Positions 38,131-48,192 of a stretch of 64,000 nucleotides of DNA are shown here, in pieces. Below the pieces are notes generated by a model. It was given only the letters and a program-made list of their open reading frames with translations, ran no database searches and was not told the DNA's origin. The stretch covers positions 1 to 64,000 of the forward strand of contig NZ_JAAXLS010000013.1 of assembly GCF_012328925.1 (NCBI RefSeq). The letters run 5' to 3'. Position numbers and translations under genes: made by a program. The DNA is from Amycolatopsis acididurans (GTDB lineage Bacteria; Actinomycetota; Actinomycetes; Mycobacteriales; Pseudonocardiaceae). How positions within the stretch are numbered: the first letter of the stretch is position 1; each line of letters opens with the position of its first letter.

Positions 38131-38227
38131 CCCATTGCCCAAACGATTTAATCCGGTAGCGTGATCGCATCTCGGGGCGCCGGCTCGGCACGGTCTCCCA
38201 GGTTCGGTGGTTCGCAAGGAGGAAACC

Positions 38228-38434
38228 GTGGCAATTGGCACGGTCAAGTGGTTCAATTCCGAAAAGGGCTACGGCTTCATAGCGTCCCCTGACGGTCCGG
38301 ACGTATTCGTCCATTACTCGGCCATTCAGTCTGACGGATTCCGCACCTTGGACGAAGGCGACAAGGTGGAGTTCGAGATCCAGGCAGGTCGAGACGGGCG
38401 AAGTCAGGCGGCGGACGTCCGCAAACTGTCGTAA
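38228..38434 (+). CDS. Cold-shock protein (CspA family)
   Basis: This 68-residue single cold-shock domain binds single-stranded nucleic acid as an RNA chaperone. RNP1 is KGYGFI (13-18), RNP2 is VFVHY (26-30), and the beginning [17 protein letters not shown] is the family signature. GTG 38228 follows AAGGAGG. A 97-base upstream region with an AT-richer part may form the long leader common for csp genes. The protein kinase gene begins 24 bases downstream on the same strand. Confidence 0.96.
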   Translation: MAIGTVKWFNSEKGYGFIASPDGPDVFVHYSAIQSDGFRTLDEGDKVEFEIQAGRDGRSQAADVRKLS

Positions 38435-38457
38435 CGGCAACGGCTAGGCTGCGCTGT

Positions 38458-39891
38458 GTGACAGGCGATGTGTCGGGGGACCTCACCGGTCGTCGGTTGG
38501 GCAACTACCGCATTGACGGGGTGCTCGGCAAGGGCGGCATGAGTGTCATGTACAAGGCCACCGACGTCCGGCTCGGGCGCAAGGTGGCCTTGAAGGTGAT
38601 CGGTGAGCACCTCGGTGCGGACGCCGAGTTCCGGGAACGGTTCGTCGACGAAGCCCGTAACACCTCCGCCATCGATCACGCCAATGTCGTGCCCCTGTAC
38701 GACTTCGGCGAGATCGACGGGATGCACTACATCGCCATGCGTCTCGTCGACGGCGCCGATCTGGCCAGCCTCATCGCGGACGGGCCGATGGCGCCCGAAC
38801 GCGCGCTGCGCCTGCTCGACCAGGTCGCGGACGCGCTGGACAGCCTGCACAACCGCGGGCTGGTGCACCTGGACGTCAAACCGGCCAACGTGCTGGTGAC
38901 GAGCCGGGAGTCCACACGCGAGCACGTCTATGTCGCCGACTTCGGGCTGACCCGCCGCGGCGCCACCGGGCATCGCACCCGTGGCGGCGATTTCCTGGGC
39001 TCGCCCACTTACGCCGCGCCCGAGCATCTGCGTGGTGAACCGCTCGACGGGCGCACCGACCAGTACGCGCTGGCGTGTGTTCTCTACGCGTGCCTGACCG
39101 GGAGCCCGCCGTTCAAGGGTGACGTGCCGACGGTGATCAAGGGGCATCTCGCCGGCGAACCACCTCCGGTGTCCCGCGCGGTGTCGCTGCCGCCCGCGAT
39201 CGACGACGTGATCCGGCGCGGAATGGCGAAGAACCCCGCCGAGCGCTACGACAACTGTGTGGAGCTGATCTCCGCCGCCCGCAAGGCACTCGGTCCCGCG
39301 GCGTCGCCGGAGACGAACTCGCCGCGGGCGGAGGGGGCGCAGGTGGGGCCGTACGGGCAGCAGCCCGGCTGGGGGCAGCCGGGGCCGCACCAGCAGGGCG
39401 CCCCGCAGGGGCCGCCGCAGCAGGGGCTCGCACCGCACGGCGCGCCGCCCCTGGCAATGCCGCCCCAGGGGATGCCGCCCCAGGGCATGCCGCCCGCGTC
39501 CCCGCCCCATGGCTCGCCCCAGCAGGCCACGACGCCCTATGGCCCGCCGCAGGGCTACCGGCAACCGCCGCCCGGGTACGCCCCGCCGTCCGGGTACAGC
39601 ACCGCGCCCGGGTACGGCGCCTTCGGCCCACCTCAGGGCTACCAGCAGCCCGGCTATCCGCCGCCCTCCCCGCCGAAGAAACGCGGCCTGATGTGGCTGT
39701 GGATCGCGCTGGGTGCGCTCGTCGTGGTCGGGGGCGTGGTCGCCGCGATCGTGCTGCTGGGTGGCGGCGACGGCGGGTCATCGCCGGCGCCGGCGCCCAA
39801 CATCCCGGTCGGCCCGAGCGGCGCGGCCTCGTCGGCGCCCTCGTCCAACGCGCCGCCGCCGGCGACCATCCCGATCCGGCCCTCGTCCTGA
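38458..39891 (+). CDS. Membrane-anchored Ser/Thr protein kinase (PknB-type, non-RD)
   Basis: This 477-residue protein has an N-terminal kinase domain of about 275 residues: Gly-rich loop LGKGGMSVMY, the VAIK Lys at K46 (VALKVI), catalytic loop HLDVKPANVL with D139, DFG-type D161 in VADFGL, and SPTYAAPEHL for the activation end. The HRD Arg is Leu (H137-L138-D139), making it a non-RD kinase. A Pro/Gln/Gly-rich linker of about 110 residues with repeated PPQGMPP units leads to a membrane helix at about 411-435 and a short extracellular tail of 43 residues with no PASTA domain. The start is GTG 38458. It likely autophosphorylates and signals at the membrane; targets are unknown. Confidence 0.93.
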   Translation: MTGDVSGDLTGRRLGNYRIDGVLGKGGMSVMYKATDVRLGRKVALKVIGEHLGADAEFRERFVDEARNTSAIDHANVVPLYDFGEIDGMHYIAMRLVDGADLASLIADGPMAPERALRLLDQVADALDSLHNRGLVHLDVKPANVLVTSRESTREHVYVADFGLTRRGATGHRTRGGDFLGSPTYAAPEHLRGEPLDGRTDQYALACVLYACLTGSPPFKGDVPTVIKGHLAGEPPPVSRAVSLPPAIDDVIRRGMAKNPAERYDNCVELISAARKALGPAASPETNSPRAEGAQVGPYGQQPGWGQPGPHQQGAPQGPPQQGLAPHGAPPLAMPPQGMPPQGMPPASPPHGSPQQATTPYGPPQGYRQPPPGYAPPSGYSTAPGYGAFGPPQGYQQPGYPPPSPPKKRGLMWLWIALGALVVVGGVVAAIVLLGGGDGGSSPAPAPNIPVGPSGAASSAPSSNAPPPATIPIRPSS

Positions 39892-39935
39892 CGGCGAGTT
39901 CCGCCGGTCACCGACCTGCGGATGAGCGGGTGCCG

Positions 39936-39962
39936 CTTGCACTCTCCGCCCCCGAGTGCTAA
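39936..39962 (+). promoter_or_regulatory. CIRCE operator 1 upstream of groEL
   Basis: CTTGCACTC - nine bases - GAGTGCTAA matches the HrcA-binding CIRCE consensus TTAGCACTC-N9-GAGTGCTAA, exactly in the right half-site and with two changes in the left. It lies 210 bases upstream of the groEL start. Confidence 0.92.
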
Positions 39963-41804
<1,842 letters not shown>

Positions 41805-41829
41805 TAAGTCCTTAAGCCCTGAGCGAAAA

Positions 41830-41867
41830 GGGCCCGGGTGCGCAGCTCGCGCATCCGGGCCCTTTTT
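41830..41867. terminator. Bidirectional intrinsic terminator between groEL and pspC
   Basis: The 14-base arms 41830-41843 and 41849-41862 pair with one G-T wobble around a five-base loop AGCTC, and are followed by TTTTT on the plus strand. An A-run precedes the stem, giving T's on the minus strand, so it can end both groEL and the convergent PspC-domain gene. Confidence 0.92.
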
Positions 41868-42076
41868 CAGTCCGCGGTGTCCTCGGGCATCAGTACCCAG
41901 CACGCGGCGTAGAGCAGCACCGGTGCGCCCAGGCCGAAGATCGTGGCGGCGACGAGCAGGATGCGCAGGATCGCGGCGTCCACGCCGAGCATCTCGGCCC
42001 AGCCGCCGCACACCCCGGCGAGCATCTTGTCGCTGGAGCTGCGGCGAAGTTTCTTCGTGGTCACGTTGTTCGTCAT
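41867..42076 (-). CDS. PspC domain protein
   Basis: This 69-residue protein is a single PspC domain: a basic start KKLRRSSSDKMLAGVCGGWA (the typical R-S-x4-LAGVCGGLA pattern), then a hydrophobic helix (LRILLVAATIFGLGAPVLLY) and WVLMPE. PspC proteins bind the membrane and can act in envelope stress responses. It stands alone at the end of the groEL terminator and is divergent from the molybdenum hydroxylase gene. Confidence 0.93.
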   Translation of the reverse strand: MTNNVTTKKLRRSSSDKMLAGVCGGWAEMLGVDAAILRILLVAATIFGLGAPVLLYAACWVLMPEDTAD

Positions 42077-42204
42077 GGCTCAATGGTCGGCCGCGGCGGT
42101 GCGCCCGACATCGGGGAACGGCCCTGAGTGAACCCGGATTCGCGACCCTGAGCTGGAGTAGGTCCATATGGGCAGGCGTGTTCTTCGCCGTTAGAGTCGA
42201 GGCC

Positions 42205-44565
42205 ATGGCGGGATCTTTGCTTGGCACCGAAGTCCGGCGGGTCGAGGACCCGGATCTGTTGCGCGGCCGCGGCACCTACGTCGGCAACCAGCGGTTCGAC
42301 AACGCGTTGCACGTCGGATTCGTGCGTTCGCCGTTCGCGCACGCGTTGATCACCGGTATCGACACCACGGAGGCGGCGAAGGCGCCCGGTGTGGTCGCGG
42401 TGTACACCGCCGAGGAGCTGGGGCTGCCGGCGTTGCCGGTGTTCATCGAGGTCAACGCGCAGTGCGCGCGTCATCCGCTGGCGGTCGACCGGGTGCGGTT
42501 CGTCGGTGAGCCGGTGGTGGCCGTTGTCGCGGAAACGGCGGTCGCCGCGGCGGACGCGCTGGAACTCGTGGACGTCGACTACGAGCCGCTGCCCGCCGTC
42601 GTCGACCCCGAGGAGGCGCTCGCCCCGGAGGCGCCGACGCAGTTCCCCGAGCTGGGTTCGAACATCGCGGGCGGGCAGCGCGACGCCGACGACGACGTGC
42701 TCGCGGGCGCCGACGTGGTGGTGCGGGCACGCATCGAGAACCAGCGGCTCGCGGTCGCGCCCATGGAGGGCAACGCGATCGCCGTACTGCCGGAGGAATC
42801 CGGCGCCACGATCTACGTGTCCACCCAGATGCCGCACGGTTTCCAGCGCGCGGCGGCGACGATGTTCGGCTGGGAACTGGACCAGGTCCGAGTGATCGCA
42901 CCGCACGTGGGTGGTGCGTTCGGCGGCAAGGTCGGGGTGATCGCCGAACACGCGGTGGTCATCGAGGCGGCCCGCCGGTTCGGGCGTCCGGTGCGGTGGA
43001 CCGAAACGCGGTCGGAGAACCTGCAGGCGATGCCGCATGGCCGCGCGCAGGTGCAGTTCGCCGAACTGGGGCTGCGCTCGGACGGCACGATCGTCGGCCT
43101 GCGGTGCCGGGTGATCGGCGATTCGGGCGCCTACGCCGGTTTCGGCGGCGCGCTGGCGCTGGGCCCCACCCGCACGATGTCGCAGGGCGTGTACCGGATT
43201 CCCCGGATCAGCTACGCGGGGATCGCGGCGCTGACGAACACCACGCCGACGGGTGCGTTCCGCGGCGCCGGGCGGCCCGAGGCGGCGGCCATGCTGGAGC
43301 GGCTGATGGATCTCGCCGCGGCCGAGCTGGACCTGGACCCGGCGGAGCTGCGGCGGCGGAACTTCCTTTCGCCAGAGCAGTTCCCGTACAAGACGGTCAC
43401 CGGGGCCAGCTACGACAACGGCGACTACGACCTGCCGCTGCGGGAGGCGCTGCGGCTGGCCGGGTACGAGGACCTGCGTGCCGAGCAGGCTCGGCGCATC
43501 GAGGCCGGCGAGAAGGTGTTGCTGGGCATCGGGATGGCCGCCTACGTCGAGATCACCGGTGGTGGTGCGGGCGAGTACGCCGCGATCGAGATCGACTCCG
43601 ACGGCGGCGCGTCGATCAAGGTCGGCACGTCGGGGCACGGGCAGGGGCATCCCACCTCGTTCTCGATGATCGTGTCGGATCTGCTCGGGATTCCGTTGGA
43701 GCGCATCAAGTTCGTGCAGTCCGACACGGCGGCGGTGCCGCGCGGTGGCGGTACCGGCGGGTCGCGTTCGCTGCAGATCGGCGGGAGCGCGGTGCGGCAG
43801 GCGAGCGAGCTGGTGCTGAAGCGGGCACGGGAGCTGGCCGCCTCGCGGTTGGAGGCTTCGGTCGAGGACATCGTGCTGACCTCGGACGGGCAGCTGGGCG
43901 TGACCGGGGTGCCGAACGCGTCGCTGAGCTGGGCCGAGCTGGCCTCCGCCGCGGCGGAGGACGGTCAGGTGCTGGTGGAGGAGACGGACTTCAAGCCGGA
44001 CGGCGCGACTTTCCCGTTCGGTGCGCACGTGTCCGTGGTCGAGGTGGACGTCGAGACCGGGTACGTCCGGCCGCTGCGGCACATCGCCGTGGACGACTGC
44101 GGGCGGGTGCTGAACCCGCTGATCGTGCGCGGGCAGCAGCAGGGCGGTGCGGTGCAGGGGATCTCGCAGGCGCTGTGGGAGCAGGTCTCCTTCGACGAGG
44201 ACGGCAACCCGGTCACCGCCAGTTTCGCCGACTACCTGGTGCCCTCGGCGGCGGACGTGCCCGCGCTGGAGACGCACAACACGGAGACCCCGACGCCGCG
44301 AAACCCGTTGGGAGCCAAGGGAATCGGCGAATCCGCGACGATCGGCTCGACACCGGCGGTGCAGAACGCGGTGGTCGACGCGGTGAAGCACCTGGGCGTG
44401 CGGCACATCGACATCCCCGCGACCCCGCAACGGGTGTGGCGGGCCATCCAGGCCGCGAAGAACGGCGGCCCGACCTCCCCGTGGCGCGAGCCGCCCGCGG
44501 CGTTCGACACACTCCCGGTCCGGGACGCCGGCGCCTCGGCGGACGCCGATGAGGCGGTGGCGTAG
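42205..44565 (+). CDS. Xanthine dehydrogenase/CO-dehydrogenase family molybdopterin-binding large subunit
   Basis: This 786-residue protein has the two-domain fold of the molybdenum hydroxylase large subunit (aldehyde oxidase/CoxL family). Marks are DPDLLRGRGTYVGNQRFDNA at the N-terminus, HVGGAFGGK near 235-243 (molybdopterin contact), TGAFRGAGRPEAA near 348, GQGHPTSFSMIVSD, and LGAKGIGESATIGSTPA with the catalytic Glu. The active-site loop reads GAFRGAGR, like form II CO dehydrogenase-type or other hydroxylases, and lacks the Cys motif AYxCSFR of true CO dehydrogenase. No FAD- or [2Fe-2S]-subunit gene lies beside it, although these are normally in the same operon. Substrate unknown. Confidence 0.9.
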   Translation: MAGSLLGTEVRRVEDPDLLRGRGTYVGNQRFDNALHVGFVRSPFAHALITGIDTTEAAKAPGVVAVYTAEELGLPALPVFIEVNAQCARHPLAVDRVRFVGEPVVAVVAETAVAAADALELVDVDYEPLPAVVDPEEALAPEAPTQFPELGSNIAGGQRDADDDVLAGADVVVRARIENQRLAVAPMEGNAIAVLPEESGATIYVSTQMPHGFQRAAATMFGWELDQVRVIAPHVGGAFGGKVGVIAEHAVVIEAARRFGRPVRWTETRSENLQAMPHGRAQVQFAELGLRSDGTIVGLRCRVIGDSGAYAGFGGALALGPTRTMSQGVYRIPRISYAGIAALTNTTPTGAFRGAGRPEAAAMLERLMDLAAAELDLDPAELRRRNFLSPEQFPYKTVTGASYDNGDYDLPLREALRLAGYEDLRAEQARRIEAGEKVLLGIGMAAYVEITGGGAGEYAAIEIDSDGGASIKVGTSGHGQGHPTSFSMIVSDLLGIPLERIKFVQSDTAAVPRGGGTGGSRSLQIGGSAVRQASELVLKRARELAASRLEASVEDIVLTSDGQLGVTGVPNASLSWAELASAAAEDGQVLVEETDFKPDGATFPFGAHVSVVEVDVETGYVRPLRHIAVDDCGRVLNPLIVRGQQQGGAVQGISQALWEQVSFDEDGNPVTASFADYLVPSAADVPALETHNTETPTPRNPLGAKGIGESATIGSTPAVQNAVVDAVKHLGVRHIDIPATPQRVWRAIQAAKNGGPTSPWREPPAAFDTLPVRDAGASADADEAVA

Positions 44566-44760
44566 GGGTTTTGGCGCATCGGCCCGGGTCGTTGGTGACC
44601 TCGGGTTCGGCGCGCGGTGCGGGTGTGGTTCCGGTGCGGTGTCGTCGGTTCGGCCCGTGACCTCGAGGCCAGGGCTCGTTCCGCCGCCTCGGACGTTCCT
44701 GGTGGCCCGATGGGCAGCTCGCGGTTACGCTGCGGCCCCACGAACCCGCCCGCTCTCGCG

Positions 44761-45705
44761 TCAGCTGATGCTCAGTGCGCGGACCCGGGCGAGGCGGGCC
44801 AGCCAGGTGTCCCGGGTCGTGGCGTCGGCGGGGAAGTCGCCGGCGCGGTCCGGGGCCGGGGCGGTGCGCGGGACCGGGAGATAACCGTCCACAGGGGACA
44901 GTGACGCGGTGGCCACGTCGCCGGTCAGCAGCGACATCGTGCCGAGGCCGCAGGCGAAGCCGAGGTCCGGCAGCGCACCGGCCAGTGCCAGGCCCGCCGC
45001 CAGGCCGACGCTCGTCTCGACCGCCGAGGACACCACGCACGGCAGCCCGCACGCCTGCGCCACCTCCAGTGCCCGCCGCACCCCGCCCAGCGGTGCCACC
45101 TTGATCACCGCGACGTCGGCCGCCCCGGCGACCGCTACCTTCAGCGGGTCTTCCGCGCGCCGGATCGACTCGTCGGCCGCGATGCGTACCTCGACCTGCT
45201 TGCGCACCGCGGCCAGCTCCTCGATCGACGGGCACGGCTGCTCCACGTACTCCAGCCCGCCCGCGGCCCGGTCCAGCTCGCGGATCGCCTTCACCGCGGT
45301 GCCGACGTCCCACGCCATGTTCGCGTCGACCCGGATCGCGCCGTTCCCGCCCAGTGCGTCCCGCACCGCGGCCACCCGTTCGCAGTCGTCCACAATGGAC
45401 GAGCGCGGGTCCGCAACCTTCACCTTCGCGGTCCGGCAGCCCGACTCGGCCACCATCTCGTGAGCCCGCTCCGGCGCGACGACCGGCACCGTCGTGTTGA
45501 CCTCCACCCGCTCCCGCACCGGTTCGGGCCAGCCGATCTCGCTCGCCTCCACCGCCGAGGCGAGCCACGGCACGCTGGCGGAATCCGAGTAGTCGGCGAA
45601 CGGGCAGAACTCGCCCCAGCCGGCTGGGCCCTGCAACAACACGCCCTCGCGGACGGTGATGCCACGGAACCGGTTGCGTAGCGGCACGGCATAGACGAAG
45701 GCCAT
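44761..45705 (-). CDS. menC: o-Succinylbenzoate synthase
   Basis: MenC dehydrates SHCHC to o-succinylbenzoate in menaquinone synthesis. The 314-residue enolase-superfamily protein has the K-x-K acid/base motif (K94, K96 in TAKVKV), metal ligands D127 (RVDANMAW), E155 (YVEQPC) and D178 (AADESI), and the second catalytic Lys, K202, in VIKVAPLGGV. These match MenC rather than racemases such as muconate cycloisomerase, though N-succinylamino-acid racemase, first described in Amycolatopsis, is a close relative with the same residues. No other men gene is in the window. Confidence 0.88.
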   Translation of the reverse strand: MAFVYAVPLRNRFRGITVREGVLLQGPAGWGEFCPFADYSDSASVPWLASAVEASEIGWPEPVRERVEVNTTVPVVAPERAHEMVAESGCRTAKVKVADPRSSIVDDCERVAAVRDALGGNGAIRVDANMAWDVGTAVKAIRELDRAAGGLEYVEQPCPSIEELAAVRKQVEVRIAADESIRRAEDPLKVAVAGAADVAVIKVAPLGGVRRALEVAQACGLPCVVSSAVETSVGLAAGLALAGALPDLGFACGLGTMSLLTGDVATASLSPVDGYLPVPRTAPAPDRAGDFPADATTRDTWLARLARVRALSIS

Positions 45706-45819
45706 GTGTCGATTGTCGCTCAGCCGCTCCGCAAAGCCTGCCTGGCCTCGCCGATGTTTCGACCCGGCGGGGTAAGGGGTATTGGCTGGTCAGACGTTCT
45801 CAGGGAGGAAGGAGCGATC

Positions 45820-46392
45820 GTGGCCAACGAACTCGCTGGTAAGCGCGTGGCATTTCTGGTGGCCCCGGAGGGCACGGAGCAGGTCGAGCTGACCGAACCG
45901 TGGAAGGCGGTCGAGAACGCGGGCGGGCAGCCGGAGCTGGTATCCACCCAGCCCGGCAGCGTGCAGGCGTTCAACCACCTCGACAAGGGCGACACGTTCA
46001 CCGTCGACAAGGTGGTGACCGAGGTTTCGCCCGGCGACTACGACGCGCTCGTGCTGCCCGGCGGCGTGGCGAACCCGGACTTCCTGCGCACCGTGCCGAA
46101 CGCGGTCCGGTTCGCGGGCGAGTTCTTCTCGCAGCAGAAGCCCGTCGCCGCGATCTGCCACGCACCGTGGACGCTCATCGAGGCGGACGTGGTGCGCGGC
46201 CGCCGCATGACCTCGTGGCCCAGCCTGCAGACCGACCTGCGCAACGCGGGCGCGGAGTGGGTCGACGAGGAAGTGGTGGTGGACACCGGTTTCGTCACCA
46301 GCCGCAAGCCCGACGACCTGCCCGCCTTCTGCGGCAAGCTGGTCGAGGAGATCGCCGAGGGCAAGCACCGCGCCCAGGCCAAGAGCGCCTGA
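45820..46392 (+). CDS. DJ-1/PfpI family protein (general stress protein 18-like)
   Basis: This 190-residue protein is a single DJ-1/PfpI domain. It begins KRVAFLVAPEGTEQVELTEP, has the conserved Glu in that stretch and the nucleophile Cys113 in AAICHAPWTLIEA, followed by GRRMTSWPSLQTDLRNAGAE. This is the YraA/Gsp18-like type often called a type 1 glutamine amidotransferase, implicated in glyoxal or protein-damage defence. GTG 45820 follows AGGAAGGAG. It is divergent from menC and converges on the DUF72 gene across a strong inverted repeat. Confidence 0.92.
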   Translation: MANELAGKRVAFLVAPEGTEQVELTEPWKAVENAGGQPELVSTQPGSVQAFNHLDKGDTFTVDKVVTEVSPGDYDALVLPGGVANPDFLRTVPNAVRFAGEFFSQQKPVAAICHAPWTLIEADVVRGRRMTSWPSLQTDLRNAGAEWVDEEVVVDTGFVTSRKPDDLPAFCGKLVEEIAEGKHRAQAKSA

Positions 46393-46441
46393 CCGGCAAC
46401 GACCGGCCGGTTGAAGCCACCTGACCGCAAGGACGCGCCAT

Positions 46442-46474
46442 CAGGGACGTCCGGCAAGGTGGCAGGGACGTCCG
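46442..46474. repeat. Short direct repeats CAGGGACGTCCG
   Basis: The 12-mer CAGGGACGTCCG occurs at 46442-46453 and 46463-46474, and GACCGGCAACGACC-like units flank this stretch (46391-46404 and 46474-46487). They lie in the 191-base gap between two convergent genes and have no coding potential. Confidence 0.6.
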
Positions 46475-46490
46475 ACCGGCAACGACCCGG

Positions 46491-46583
46491 CGGTCCGCGA
46501 AGTATCGCGTCGGGTGGACTCCATACGCGGTGAGCTCGGGGTTCGCGCTGTGAAGTCCACTCGTAGCGATGCTTCGCGGGCCG
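46491..46583. repeat. Long imperfect inverted repeat between convergent genes
   Basis: The arms 46491-46520 and 46554-46583 pair at 25 of 30 positions around a 33-base loop. The right arm ends directly before the stop codon of the DUF72 gene. As RNA it would form a long hairpin on both strands and could end both convergent genes; the size and near symmetry also fit a small mobile or dispersed intergenic repeat. Confidence 0.8.
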
Positions 46584-47387
46584 TCAACGCAGGCGGTCGG
46601 CCAGGGCGATCGCGTCCATCGGCGCCCTGACCTTCACGTCGTTGTCGAAGTACACGTACACGTCACGCGATCCGTCCCAGGCGCGGATCTTGGCCGCCCA
46701 CGCGTCCAGCGCCTCGGCGCTGTACCCGCTCGTGTACAGCTCCTCGTCACCGTGCAGACGGATGTACACGAAGTCGGCGGTGTCCTCCTCCAACGTCGGC
46801 CAGGTGCCGGCCGAGTCCGAGATCACCGAGGCGATCCCGTTGTCCCGCAACAACTTCGCGTACTCCGGGCGGCGGAAGCTAGAGTGCCGGACCTCCAGCG
46901 CGTGCCGAAGCGGGCGCTGCGGGCCGGTCGGCAAACAGGCCTCTCCCTTCAGTTTGTCGTCGTGGTCTTTCGCGAGCGCGGTGGCGGCACGCGTGTCCCG
47001 TGGCAGCAGCTCGAAGAACCCGGCGAGCCGGTCGGCGTCGAAAGCCAGGTTCGGCGGCAGCTGCCACAGGAACGGGCCCAGCTTGTGGCCCAGCGCGAGC
47101 ACTCCGGACGCGAAGAAGTTGGCCAACGGTGTGCGCACATCGGCCAGCCGCTTCATATGCGTGATGTAGCGGCCGCCCTTGACCGCGAACACGAACTGCT
47201 CCGGCGTCTGCTCGAACCACGCGCGGTACCGCTCGGGCCGCTGCAGCGAATAGAACGAGCCGTTGATCTCGGCGCTGTTCATCTGCCGCGACAGGTACTC
47301 CAGTTCGCGGCGTTGCGCGAGCCCTTGCGGGTAGAACACTCCCCGCCACGGCGGGTAGCGCCAGCCCGAGGTGCCGATCCACATCAC
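46584..47387 (-). CDS. DUF72 family protein
   Basis: This 267-residue TIM-barrel protein has the DUF72 start WIGTSGWRYPPWRGVFYPQG, then SAEINGSFYSLQRPERYRAW, FVFAVKGGRYITHMKRL and LGPFLWQLPPNL, and the late motifs LEVRHSSF and DVYVYFDND. The family (E. coli YecE) has no proven biochemical function, though an endonuclease-like metal site has been suggested. The first two codons are GTG and ATG. The upstream DUF4253 gene ends six bases before it on the same strand. Confidence 0.93.
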   Translation of the reverse strand: MMWIGTSGWRYPPWRGVFYPQGLAQRRELEYLSRQMNSAEINGSFYSLQRPERYRAWFEQTPEQFVFAVKGGRYITHMKRLADVRTPLANFFASGVLALGHKLGPFLWQLPPNLAFDADRLAGFFELLPRDTRAATALAKDHDDKLKGEACLPTGPQRPLRHALEVRHSSFRRPEYAKLLRDNGIASVISDSAGTWPTLEEDTADFVYIRLHGDEELYTSGYSAEALDAWAAKIRAWDGSRDVYVYFDNDVKVRAPMDAIALADRLR

Positions 47388-47393
47388 ATCGCA

Positions 47394-48152
47394 TCAGTCC
47401 CACGAGAACCGCCAGTGGCGCCGGTGCAGCAGGCTCGAAGCGTACTCCCGCAGATTCCCCGGCTGCCCGGAGAAACTGCGCACCGAGAACGCCCGGTGCT
47501 CCGCCGCGACCACCAGCGCCCGGTTCTGCAACCGGGGCGGTGCGGCGACCGCCAGCTCCATTTCGTCGAAGCCCAGCACGATCAGCAGCGCGCCGAACCG
47601 GTCTTCCCAGCTGCGCAACACCGAAGACAGCGCGGCGACCTGATCGGTCGACTTGATCATGCCCGTCCAGCCGAGCACGGCGGGCACGTCCGCGGGCCGC
47701 TCGGTGGCGACCAGCCCGAGCCGGTAGGTGCCGCGGCGCGCCAGGATGGAACCGGTGTTGCCCGCCTCGGCCAGCGGGTCGACGCGCAGCTGTGATTTCT
47801 TTGCCAGGCCGGGGAAAGCCGAACCGAACGGGCGCAGGCAGCCCTGCCCGCCCGCGCAGCAGAACGGATCCCACCAGCGGGCCAGCGTCTCGGCCACGTC
47901 CACCGAATCGACCTTGTGCACGGCCGGGGCCAGGCGCCCCCGGTCGTCCACCCAGTCCTCCCCGTTGGCCGCGAACCGCTCGTCGCGCGGGACGAGCACG
48001 GGCCACAGCCCGGTCTGCTCGTACGCGGCGATGCAGTCGCGGTAGTGGCCGGGCTCGTCCAACGGCTCGTCGGACAGCCAGATCGGGCCGTGCCAGCGGC
48101 CCGCAGGCAGCTCAAGACCCGGCAGCGTCTCGAATGATGCGGCGGTGGTCAT
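47394..48152 (-). CDS. DUF4253 domain protein
   Basis: This 252-residue protein matches my recollection of DUF4253: an N-terminal part with WPVLVPRDERF, and a C-terminal domain with RLGLVATERPADVPAVLGWT, then LRSWEDRFGALLIVLGFDEM and AAEHRAFSVRSF. It also contains a segment RWWDPFCCAGGQGCLRPFGS with three Cys that is unusual and could bind metal. ATG 48152 follows GAGAGG. DUF72 follows closely, suggesting an operon. Function unknown. Confidence 0.82.
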   Translation of the reverse strand: MTTAASFETLPGLELPAGRWHGPIWLSDEPLDEPGHYRDCIAAYEQTGLWPVLVPRDERFAANGEDWVDDRGRLAPAVHKVDSVDVAETLARWWDPFCCAGGQGCLRPFGSAFPGLAKKSQLRVDPLAEAGNTGSILARRGTYRLGLVATERPADVPAVLGWTGMIKSTDQVAALSSVLRSWEDRFGALLIVLGFDEMELAVAAPPRLQNRALVVAAEHRAFSVRSFSGQPGNLREYASSLLHRRHWRFSWD

Positions 48153-48192
48153 CGGTACCTCTCGCACTAGGTTTCGCCAACGGATCCGAACA

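Noticed and set aside
42073..44430. Long minus-strand frame opposite the molybdenum hydroxylase gene
   Set aside because: The product is Arg/His/Gly-rich without any fold signature, while the opposite strand encodes a full CoxL-type protein.
46391..46490. Short direct repeats considered as a CRISPR array
   Set aside because: Only two imperfect copies of 12- to 14-base units with irregular spacing and no cas genes.
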